From Phocoena phocoena (Eukaryota > Chordata > Mammalia > Artiodactyla > Phocoenidae), in the NCBI RefSeq assembly GCF_963924675.1, contig NW_027077445.1, forward strand, positions 310,001-374,000: a stretch of 64,000 bases of DNA, in the 5' to 3' direction. A model generated the notes under the pieces. It was not told the origin of the DNA. It saw nothing but the letters and a program-made list of their open reading frames with translations, and ran no database searches. The position numbers were made by a program, and so were the translations under genes. Below, in pieces: positions 52,634 to 61,207 of this stretch (position 1 is the stretch's first letter; each line of letters starts with the position of its first letter).

Positions 52634-54378
52634 AATTCACTCAGGGCATGTGATGCAACCGGGATTGACCACATCTACACCCAGAGCTGGTTGAGACATA
52701 AGGCTGGACACTTCAGGCTGATAACATTGGTGAGTTTCGGTGAGCAAATGCAGACCCTTTGAAGTCATTCTGCATGGTACCTATTCCATGGGTCCCAACT
52801 CTTCAGGTTCAAGGGATTCTTCCTCCAGCTAAAACATGCATGGGAAACACAGAGTATCGTCCACCGTGTGATTGGGAAACGATTTAAAATGCATCTCAGT
52901 TTTGTATCCTGGTCCTCGGGTTCACCATTCCAGATGCTTTACTAACACTCTCCCCACTTGGAGAGTCAGTGCCTTTAACCTCCTGTTTGGCACAGCTTGC
53001 AATTTCTGTGCAAGATGAACAGGAATAGGGAGAACCAATGAGAGACTAGCTGTAGGTGTCTGCACGGGCAAATGTCACACTCATTGCCGACCAGGAAGAG
53101 GGATTAAACAAAGGCTCAGTGTTCCCTGTTGGAAACAGATTAGGGCCTGAAGCAATCCTGCGGTTTTGTGCCCAGCTCACAAGAAAGCGAGTTGAAGAAA
53201 GGAGCTCAGGGGCACTGTAATTCACAAACCTGCAGAATTATAAATGAGAGCTATCCTCCAAAAATATATTGAAGTAAGCCTGCGAAGGGGACTTGAAAGC
53301 GGGGCAGAATTTCAGGAAAACGATTGCAGGGGGTAGACTGGAATTGCCCTGAAAGCATAGGAAAAGAGGCAGAACGTCGACAATGATGCACTTGGCCAAA
53401 AAGGGCGTATGCGTTTTTTCCTGAATATATTCAGGAAAAAACGCATACGCCCTTTTTGGCCAACCAAGCAAGCCTGTAAAGGAAATCTGCACTACAATGA
53501 AGTCTCACTGCCCCCGGAGCAAAAGGGCCATCTGAAAACAGTGTAAAATCCAGAAAGGTAGGCCAGGATATGGAGGACAGGGAGCCTTGTTATGCTGATT
53601 GGCAGGATGTAAATTGCCAGCAGCCACCCTGGAGAAGTGTATGGTGTTTCCTGACACACGTAAGAAACAAAGCAACACAGCCTATGGCACTTCCACTTAT
53701 GGTCCTACAGCTTAGGGAAATTAAAATCAAAAACACCCAGCCACCTCAAAGTTTGGGACCTCTCTGTTCACAAGAACCGCGTTTACAGTACCAGGTAAAT
53801 ATCTCAGAGAGCAAACAATGATTAAAGAAGTTGTGGTACGTACGTACAATGGAATATCACTCAGCAATGAAATCTGTGTCATCAGGCCCGTAGCGGCATA
53901 GTGAGTGGATTCAGGTATGGTGATTCTACGTGAAATAAGTCACACATAAAAAGAAACATCATAAAATATCACTAATACACAGTATGTAAACTTGACTATA
54001 CATGAACTGAATTACAAAACAGAACAGTCTCAAATTTAGAAAACCAACTTGTGCTTTCTTATGGAGAAAGGTGCGTTGGAGTGCTGCATAAAACCAGAGA
54101 CTGAAATTAGCACAGATACCGTTCCATAAGCCAAATATGTAATAGACAAGACCTACTCTTTGCTCAACGAAATGGACTCAACACCACATATTCAACGCCT
54201 AGGAATATACCTGACTAGGAAGAATCTTAAAACCCGTGGATATTTATGTCTCCGTAAGAGAATCAAGAGTGTGTACAGCGGCATTAACGCAGCAGTGAAA
54301 ATCCGATAAATCCCAGTGTCAAAAAAAAATTTCAAAAACAAAACACAATGACAGTGAAATAGAGAGCAATTCTTAAAT
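52634..54378 (+). repeat. Satellite unit U31 (core-like left, diverged right)
   Basis: 1,745 bp. The palindrome at 53392-53463 is perfect and the first ~1,065 bp look like the core array. From about 53,700 differences rise sharply (AACACCCAGCC, GGGACCTCTCTG, GAACCGCGTTTACAG, GAGAGCAAACAATG). This is the border of the homogenised array. Confidence 0.88.
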
Positions 54379-54805
54379 AACTCACACAGGGCATGTGATG
54401 CAACCTGGTTTACCACATCTACACCCAGAGCTGGGTGAGAGATAAGGCTGGACCCTTTGGGCTGATAGCATTGGTGAGGTTCAGTGAGCAAATGCAGACC
54501 CTTTGATGTCATACTGCCTGGTACCCATTCCATGGTTCCCAACTCTCCAGGTTCAAGGGATTCTTCCTTCTGCTAAAATTTGCATGGGAATCCCAGAGTA
54601 TGCTCCACCGTGTGACTGGGAAACCTTTTTACATGCATGTCTGTTTTCGTCCCCTGGTACTCAGGTTCACCATTCCAGACCCTTTTCTTACACTCTCCCC
54701 ATTTGGAGAGTCAGTGCCTTTAACCTCCTGTTTGGCACTGTTTGCAATTTCTGTGCAAGATGAACAGGAATACGGAGAACCAATGGGAGACTATCTGTAG
54801 GTGTG

Positions 54806-54816
54806 TGCACGGGCAA
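54806..54816 (+). repeat. Left target-site duplication of the inserted LINE-1
   Basis: TGCACGGGCAA, repeated exactly at 55,489-55,499. It belongs to the satellite unit. Confidence 0.85.
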
Positions 54817-55488
54817 ATATTTTTTTTAACATCTTTATTGGGGTATAATTGCTTTACAATGGTGTGTTAGTTTTTGCTTTATAACAAAGTGAATCAGCTA
54901 TACATATACATATGCTCCCTGTGTCTTCCCTCTTGTGTCTCCCTCCCTCCCTCTGTCCCCCTTCCACCCCTCCAGGCTGTCCCAACGCCCCGAGCTAATA
55001 TCCCTGTGCCTTGCGGCTGCTTCCCCCTAGCTATCTACCTTACTACATTTGTTAGTGTGTATATGTCCATGACTCTCTCTCGCCCTGTCAAAACTCACCA
55101 TTCCCCCTCCCCATATCCTCAATTCCGTTCTCCAGTAGGTCTGCGCCTCTATTCCTGTCTTATCCCTAGGTTCTTCATGACATTTTTTTCCTTTAAATTC
55201 CATATATATGTGTTAGCATACGTTATTTGTCTTTTTCTTTCTGACTTACTTCAATCTGTATGACAGACTCTAGGTCTATCCATCTCATTACAAATAACTC
55301 AGTTTCATTTCTTTTTAAGGCTGAGTAATATTCCATTGTGTATATGTGCCACATCTTCTTTATCCATTCGTCCGATGATGGGCGCTTAGGTTCTTTCCAT
55401 CTCCGGGCTATTGTAAATAGAGCTGCAATGAACATTTTGGTACATGACTCTTTTTGAATTTTGGTTTTCTCAGGGTATATGCCCAGTA
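54817..55488 (-). mobile_element. 5'-truncated LINE-1 3' end, minus strand
   Basis: Read on the plus strand it opens with a T-rich stretch (the reverse of the A tail). It continues with ATCTTTATTGGGGTATAATT, GCTTTACAATGGTGTGTTAG, a pyrimidine-rich 3' UTR, GGCTGAGTAATATTCCATTG and AATAGAGCTGCAATGAACAT, and stops at GGGTATATGCCCAGTA. This is the standard order for an artiodactyl/cetacean LINE-1 3' UTR and the last part of ORF2 in reverse. Only the last ~670 bp of the element are present, and the remnant ORF2 end is not functional. The 11 bp target-site duplication shows normal target-primed insertion into the satellite unit. Confidence 0.93.
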
Positions 55489-55499
55489 TGCACGGGCAA
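55489..55499 (+). repeat. Right target-site duplication of the inserted LINE-1
   Basis: TGCACGGGCAA, an exact copy of 54,806-54,816. The satellite unit resumes with TTTTAACACTCATTTCCC. Confidence 0.85.
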
Positions 55500-55819
55500 T
55501 TTTAACACTCATTTCCCATCAGGAAGAGGAATTAACCAAAGGCTCAGCATGCCGTGCTGGAACAAGATTAGGGCCTGAAGCAATCCTGCGGTTTTGTGGC
55601 CAGCTCACAATAAAGCGAGTTGAGGAAAGGAGCTCAGGGGCACTGTCATTCACATACCTGCAGACTTATAAATGACAGAAATCGTACAAAAATATATTGA
55701 ATTAAGGCTGCGAAGAGGACTTGACAGTGGGGCAGAATTGCTGGAATCCGATTTCAGGAGGTAGACGTGAATTGCTCTGAAAGCATAAGAGAAGTGGCAG
55801 AACCTCGTCAATGAAGCAC

Positions 55820-55849
55820 TTGGCCAAAAAGGGCATATGCATTTTTTCC
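55820..55849. repeat. Broken half-palindrome at the satellite junction
   Basis: Left arm TTGGCC, A5, GGGCATATGCA, T6, CC, then a jump to AGGGCCATCATTA of the next satellite. The break is 6 bp from the former symmetry centre. Confidence 0.85.
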
Positions 55850-55994
55850 AGGGCCATCATTAACGGGAGTAGGAGGCTCCCAGCATGCTCCAGTGGCCAA
55901 CAGAGGGCCCACGTCGCCAAGGCGATGTGAGCTAGCCAGGCAGGAGTGACCTGACATCAGAGGGCCCACCTCACAGAATGGTAGGGAACCCAGC
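55850..55994. repeat. Second satellite, leading partial unit
   Basis: Holds sub-repeats 9 to 11 only (GGAGGCTCCCAGCATGCTCC, then GAGGGCCCACGTCGCC, then CAGAGGGCCCACCTCAC). The array therefore enters in mid-unit at the palindrome break. Confidence 0.82.
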
Positions 55995-56586
55995 CAGGAT
56001 CAGACTCTCCCCAGAGGGCCCACATCACCAAGGTGATGGGAACCAGGCAGGAGTGTCCTCACACCCGTGGGGCCACATCATCAAAAGTTGAGGTACCCAG
56101 CACATGTGGCCTCAAACCAGAGGACCCACATCACCATGGGTTTCGGAGTGAGGCAGGCAGGATTAACCTCACAACACATGTCCCATTGTATACAAAATGT
56201 GTGGAAACCAGCAGTTGGATCTTCCTAGCAGGCGGCCCAGAGCACTGAGGCTATGAGATCCAGGCCGGCATGAACTCACAACAGAGGGCCCTCATTGTGA
56301 TTCTGTAAGCAACCCAGCCGTTGTGACCTCAGAGCAGAAGGCCCACATCCCCATGGGGAAGGGAAACAAGCAGGAGTGTCATCGCAAGAGTGGGCACACA
56401 TGAAAAAATGTGGGGAGCCCAGCAATTAGTGCCTGATGCCAGAGGGCCCTCATCACCGGGGGGCGGTGGCTCCCAGCCAGCTCCAACTGCTACCAGAGGG
56501 GCGACGTCGCCAATGCGGAGTGCGACAACCAGGCAGGAGTGACCTCAGAGCAGAGGGTCAACCTCACAGAAGTGTGAAGAACCAAA
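55995..56586. repeat. Second satellite, unit 1
   Basis: 592 bp. Sub-repeat 4 is diverged (ACATGTCCCATTGTATACAA where others have GGGCCCATAGAATAAAAAAG). Confidence 0.85.
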
Positions 56587-57179
56587 GAGGATCAGATTCT
56601 CACCAGAGGGCCCACATCACCAAGGGAATGGGAACCAGGCAGGAGTGTCCTCACACTAGTGGGGCCACATCACCGAAAAGTGAGGGACCCAGCACACGTG
56701 GCCTCAAACCAGAGGACACACATCACAAGGGAGCTGGGATTGAGGCAGGCAGGAGGAGCCTCAAAACAGAGGGACCATAGAATTAAAGAGGTGAAGAATC
56801 CCGCAGTTGGAACCTCCCAGCAGGCGGCCAGGAGCAGCGAGACTATGGGATCCAGGCCGGAGTGATCTCACACCAGAGGGCCGTCATCATGAAACTGTGA
56901 GCAACCTAGGCGTTGGGATCTCAGAGCAGAAGGCCCACATTCCCATGGGGTTGGGAACCTGTCAGAAGTGTACTCGCACCACAGGGCACACATCAGAGAA
57001 TTTAGGGAACCCAGGAGTTAGGGCATGACGCCAGAGGGCCCTCATTACCAAGGGGAGGAGACTCCAATCAGGCACCAACACCCAACTGAGGGCCCACGTC
57101 GCCAAGGTGACGTGTGACAGCCAGGTAGGAGTGACCTCACCGCAGAGGGCCTACCTCACAGAAGGGTGAGGAACACAGC
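56587..57179. repeat. Second satellite, unit 2
   Basis: 593 bp. It shares AAGTGTACTCGCACCACAGG, CCAGGAGTTAGGG, CCCAACTGAGGGCCCACGTC and GACCTCACCGCAGAGGGCCT with unit 5, about 1,776 bp away. Confidence 0.87.
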
Positions 57180-57770
57180 CAGGATAAGACTCTCACCAGA
57201 GGGCCCACATCACCAAGGTGATCAGAACCAGGCAGGAGAGTCTTCACACCAGTGTGGCCACATCATAGAAAGGTGAGGAACCCAGCACATGTGGCCTAAA
57301 CCAGAAGACCCACATCTCCAAGGGGCTCGGAATGAGGCAGGCAGGAGTAGCCTCACAACACAGGGCCCATAGAATAAAAAAGCTGAGGAATCCAGCAATG
57401 GGAACCTCCCAGCAGGCGGCCAAGAGCACCAAGTCTATGCGATTCAGGCCGCAGTAAACTCACAGCAGAGGGTCCACATCATGAAACTGCGAGCAACCCA
57501 GCCATTTGGACCTCAGAGCAGAAGGTCCACATCCCCAAGGTGTTGGGAGCATGGCAGGAGTGTCCTCGCACCACTTAGCACATATCAGAAAATGTGGGTA
57601 CCCAGCAGTTAGGGCCTGACGCCAGAGGGCCCTCATCACTGAGGGGACGAGGCTCACAGCATGTTCCAACTACCACAAGAGGGCCCACGTCGCCAAGGCG
57701 GGGTGTGCCAGCCAGGCAGGAGTGACCTCACAGCAGACGGCCCACCTCAAAGAAGTGTGAGGAACCCAAC
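57180..57770. repeat. Second satellite, unit 3
   Basis: 591 bp. It shares GGATAAGACTCTCACC, GTGTGGCCACAT, ATAGAAAGGTGAGGAACCCA and CCCACATCTCCAAGGGGCT with unit 6, about 1,775 bp away. Confidence 0.87.
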
Positions 57771-58362
57771 CAGGATCAGACTCTCACCAAAGGGCCCATA
57801 TCACCAAGGGGACGGGAACCAGGCACGAGTGTCCTCACACCAGTGGGGCCACATCACTAAAAGATGAGGAAACTGGCACATGTGGCCACAAACCAGAGGA
57901 CCTACATCACCAAGGGGCTGGGAGTGACACAGGCAGGAGGAGCCTCCCAACACAGGGCCCAAAGAATAAAAAAGGTGAGGAACCCAGCAGTTGGAACTTC
58001 CCAGCAGGTGGCCCAGAGTACAGAGGCTATGGGATCTAGGAATGAGTGAACTAACACCAGAGAGCTAACATCAGGAAACTGTGAGCAACCCAGTCGTTGG
58101 AACCTCAGAGCAGAAGGCCCATATCGCCATGGGGATGGGAACATTTCACGAGTGTCCTGGCATCACTGGGCTCACATCAGAAAACCTGGGGAGCCCAGCA
58201 GTTAGAGCCTGACGCCAGAGGGACCTCATCACCGAGGATAGGAGTCTCCAAAAGGATCCAACTGCCACCAGAGGGCCGACGTCACCAAGGCAATGGGAGC
58301 AAGCCAGGCAGGAGTTACCTCAGAGCACAGGGCCCACCTCACAGAACGGTAAGGAACCCAGC
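57771..58362. repeat. Second satellite, unit 4
   Basis: 592 bp. Occupies the position of unit 1 in the second trimer; the match to unit 1 is weaker than 2-5 or 3-6. It contains CCACCAGAGGGCCG at 58,265-58,278, close to the CTCF core pattern. Confidence 0.85.
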
Positions 58363-58954
58363 CAGGATCAGACTCTCACCAGAGGGGCCACATCACCAAG
58401 GGGCTGGGAAACAGGCACGAGTGTCCTCACACCTTTGGGGCCACATCATCGAAAGGTGAGGGACCCAGCACACGTGGCCTCACACCAGAGGACACACATC
58501 ACAACGGGGCTGGGATTGAGGCAGGCAGGAGGGGCCTCAAAACAGAGGGCCCATAGAATAAAAAAGGTGAGGAATCCCGCAGTTGGAACCTCCCAGCAGG
58601 CGCCCAGGAGCAGCAAGCCTATGGAATCTAGGCCGGAATGAACACACATCTTAGGGCCCTCATCATGAAACTGTGAGCACCCAGCCGTTGGGACCTCAGA
58701 GCAGAAGGCCCAAATTCCCATGGGGTTGGGAACCTGACAGGAGTGTACTCGCACCACAGGTCGTACATCCGCAAATTTTGGGAGCCCAGGAGTTAGGGTC
58801 TGACGCAAGAGGGCCCTCATTACTGACGGACGGAGACTCGCAGCAGACACTAACTCCCAACTGAGGGCCCACGTCACCAAGGTGATGTGTGCCAGCCAGG
58901 CAGGTGTGACCTCACCGCAGAGGGCCTACCTCACAGAAGGGTGAGGAAACCAGC
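58363..58954. repeat. Second satellite, unit 5
   Basis: 592 bp. Counterpart of unit 2 (GTGTACTCGCACCACAGG, CTCCCAACTGAGGGCCCACG). Confidence 0.87.
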
Positions 58955-59544
58955 CAGGATAAGACTCTCACCAGAGGGCCCACATCACCAAGGGGATCGG
59001 AACCAGGCAGGAGGGTCCTCACACAAGTGTGGCCACATTATAGAAAGGTGAGGAACCCAGAACATGTGGCCTAAAACAGGGGACCCACATCTCCAAGGGG
59101 CTAGGAGTGAGGCAAGCAGGAGTATCCTCACAAAACAGAGCCCACAGAATAAAAGTTGTGAGGAATCCAGCAGTTGGAACCGGCCAGTAGGCCGCCCAGA
59201 GCACAGAGTCTATGGGATCCAGGCCACAGCAAACTCACAGCAGAGGTCCCACATCATGAAACTGTGAGCAACCCAGCGGATGGGACCTCAGAGCAGAAGG
59301 CCCACATCCCTATGGGGATGGGAACCTGACAGGAGTGTCCTCGGCCCACTTCCACGAATCAGAAAATGTGGGAACCCAGCAGTTAGGACCTGAGGCCAGA
59401 GGACCCTCATCACCGAGGGGAGGAGGCTCCCAGCAGGCTCCAACTGCCACCATAAGGCCGATGTCACCAAGGCGGGGTATGCCAGCCAGGCAGGAGTGAC
59501 CTCAGAGCAGAAAGCCCACCTCACAGAAGTGTGAGGAACCCAAC
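58955..59544. repeat. Second satellite, unit 6
   Basis: 590 bp. Counterpart of unit 3 in its first half. The second half (AGCACT-less form GCCCACTTCCACGAATCAG, then CCATAAGGCCGATG) resembles unit 7. Confidence 0.86.
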
Positions 59545-60135
59545 AAGGATCAGACTGTCACCAGAGGGCCAACATCACCAAGGGAATGGGAACCAGGCAG
59601 GAGTGTCCTCACACCAGTGGGGCTACATCACCATAATTTGAGGGACCCAGCACACGTGGCCTCAAACCTGAGGACACACATCACCAAGGGGCTGGGAGTG
59701 AGGCAGGCCAGAGGATCCTCAAAACAGAGGGAACATAGAATAAAAAAGGTGAGGAATCCCACAGTTGGAACCTCTGGCAGGCAGCCAGGAGCAGCGAGGC
59801 TATGGGATCTAGGCCGGAGTGAACTCACACCAGAGGGCCCTCATCATGAAACTGTGAGCAATACAGCCGTTGGGACCTCAGAGCAGAAGGCTCACATCCC
59901 CATGGGGATGGGAACCTGGCAGGAGTGTCCTTGCACCACTTAGCACGAATCAGAAAATGTGGGAACCCAGCAGTTAGGGCCTGAGGCCAGAGGGCCCTCA
60001 TCACCGAGGGGAGGAGGCTCCCAGCAGGCTCCAACTGCCACCATATGGCCGACGTTGCCAAGGCGGGGTGTGCCAGCCAGGCAGGAGTGACCTCAGAGCA
60101 GAGGGCCCACCTCACAGAAGGGTGAGGAACCTAAC
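59545..60135. repeat. Second satellite, unit 7
   Basis: 591 bp. The first half is of unit 2/5 type (CACACGTGGCCTCAAACC), while the second half copies unit 6 (CGAATCAGAAAATGTGGG, CCATATGGCCGACG). The trimer order therefore breaks here. Confidence 0.85.
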
Positions 60136-61047
60136 CAGGATCAGACTCTCACCAGAGGGCCAACATCACCAAGGTGATGGGAACCAGGCAAGACTGTCCT
60201 AACACCAGTGGGGCCAACATCACCAAGGGAATGGGAACCAGGCAAGAGTGTCCTCACACCAGTGTGGCCACATTATAGAAAGGTGAGGAACACAGCACAT
60301 GTGGCCTCAAACAAGGGGACACACATCACGAAGGGGCTGGGAGTGAGGCATGCAGGAGGAGACGCACAACCGAGGGCCCATAGAATAAAAAAGGTGAGGA
60401 ATCGAGAAGTTGGAAACTCCAAGCTGGAGGCCCAGAGCACTGACACTATGGGATACAGGCCAGAGTGAACACACAGCAAAGGGCCCACATCATGAAACTG
60501 TGAGCAACCCAGCAGTTGGGACCACAGAACAGAAGTCCCACATGCCCATGGGGATGGGAACCTGGCAGGAGTGACTCGCACCACTGGGCACACATCAGAA
60601 AATGTGTGGAGCCCAGCACTTAGGGCCTGACACCAGAAGGCCCTCATCACTTAGGGGAGGAGGCCCCAGCACGCTCCAACTGCCACCAGAGGGTCCACGT
60701 CACCAAGGCGACGTGCGCCAGCCAGGCAGGATTGACCTCACAGCAGAGGGCCCACATCATGAAAGTGTGAGCAACCCAGCCGTTAGGACCTCAGAACAGA
60801 AGGCCCACACGCTCATGAGGATGGGAACCTGGCAGGAGTGCCCTCGTACCACTTAGCACGTATCAGAAAATGTGGGAACCCCGCCGTTAGGGTCTGACGC
60901 CAGAGGGCCTCATCACCGCGGGAAGGAGGCTCCCAGCAGGCTCCAACTGCCACCAGGGTGCCGAAGTCAACAAGGCGGGTTGTGCCAGCCAGGCAGGAGT
61001 GACCTCAGAGAAGAGGGCTCACCTCACGGATGTGTGAGGAACCCAAC
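60136..61047. repeat. Second satellite, unit 8 (aberrant, 912 bp)
   Basis: About 17 sub-repeats instead of 11. Sub-repeat 1 is duplicated (two CATCACCAAG..ATGGGAACCAGGCAAGA blocks near 60,165 and 60,220). Near 60,740-60,760 the register jumps from sub-repeat 11 back to sub-repeat 6 (GCAGAGGGCCCAC joined to ATCATGAAAGTGTGAGCAAC). Confidence 0.85.
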
Positions 61048-61207
61048 CAGGATCAGAGTCTCACCAGAGGGCCCACATCACCAAGGGGATGGGAACCAGG
61101 CAGGAGTGTCCACACACCAGTGGGGCCACATCATCAAAAGATGAGGAACCCATCACATATGGCCTCAAACCTGAGGACATACATCACCATGTGGCTGGGA
61201 GTGAGGC
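61048..61207. repeat. Second satellite, trailing partial unit
   Basis: Sub-repeats 1 to 3, ending in GGCTGGGAGTGAGGC, after which the 1.75 kb unit type resumes. Confidence 0.83.

Larger units (their letters stand above)
1..54378. repeat. ~1,747 bp satellite array, 31 full head-to-tail units (common cetacean satellite type)
   Basis: The word AATTCACTCA recurs at 1, 1744, 3490, 5237, 6982, 8726, 10472, 12218 and so on to 54379, about every 1,747 bp, always in the same orientation and without spacer. The units align by eye over their whole length with a few percent difference. The unit length and the LINE-1-derived half agree with what I recall of the common cetacean satellite; a report from 1998 (Kapitonov and colleagues, recalled, not checked) described LINE-1 as a basic unit of cetacean satellites. 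Two subtypes are defined in the right half. Subtype A has CTTCCACTTATGG, ATAGCTTACGG, CAGACAGCC, AATATTTGGG and TTCACAAG. Subtype B has AATTGCACTTATGG, TTCCTTAGGG (B1) or TTGCTTAGGG (B2), CAGAGAGCC, AAAGTTTGGG and TTCCCAAG. Short open frames recur in every unit at the same phase and are not genes. I saw no canonical CENP-B box by eye. The phase of the unit is arbitrary. Confidence 0.93.
54379..55849 (+). repeat. Diverged, truncated satellite unit U32 with a LINE-1 insertion
   Basis: It starts AACTCACACAGGG and follows the unit in order with many substitutions. It is interrupted by a LINE-1 at 54,817-55,488 and then resumes at TGCACGGGCAATTTTAAC. It stops at 55,849 inside its palindrome, after 30 of the 36 left-arm bases (55,820-55,849); the right arm and the whole LINE-1-derived half are missing. 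The next base belongs to another satellite. Confidence 0.88.
55850..61207. repeat. Second satellite: ~54 bp sub-repeats in ~592 bp units, partly trimerised to ~1,775 bp
   Basis: The sub-repeat has a core like CAGAGGGCCCACATCACC followed by AAGGGGATGGGAACC and a CAGGAGTG or CCCAGCA word. Core starts at about 56,013, 56,069, 56,118, 56,176, 56,231, 56,284, 56,337, 56,391, 56,441, 56,494, 56,552 and 56,606 give a mean spacing near 54 bp, eleven per unit. The anchor CAGGATCAGACTC falls at 55,995, 56,587, 57,180, 57,771, 58,363, 58,955, 59,545 and 60,136, giving a 590-593 bp unit. Units 2 and 3 match 5 and 6 better than their neighbours, a ~1,775 bp third level. It is clearly richer in G and C than the 1.75 kb satellite. 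Open frames are short and broken, so no coding role is claimed. I do not recognise the family. Confidence 0.9.

Noticed and set aside
759..53492. An 84-residue minus-strand open frame recurring in nearly every satellite unit across the palindrome
   Set aside because: It recurs because the units are copies of one another. It overlaps the palindrome and the unknown left half, has no recognisable domain, and is broken, shortened or frameshifted in several units.
2680..53821. Plus-strand frames of 60-160 residues in the right half of the units
   Set aside because: They are translations of decayed LINE-1 ORF2 ends. They keep no complete domain and most are interrupted by stops between units and within subtypes.
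1..54378. CRISPR-like or phage-like array
   Set aside because: The repeat unit is 1.75 kb with no alternating unique spacers, and the embedded SINE and LINE-1 elements place it in a mammal.
1..54378. CENP-B box in the satellite unit
   Set aside because: Scanning the unit on both strands for TTCG-4N-A-2N-CGGG found only partial words such as TTCGTATCC and CCCGCTTGG. A centromere-protein binding role is not supported by sequence.
55850..61207. Open frames with repeated short peptides in the second satellite, suggestive of a repeat protein
   Set aside because: The 54 bp period is a multiple of three, so frames tend to stay open by chance, but indels break every frame within 60-145 residues and no start or conserved motif recurs consistently.
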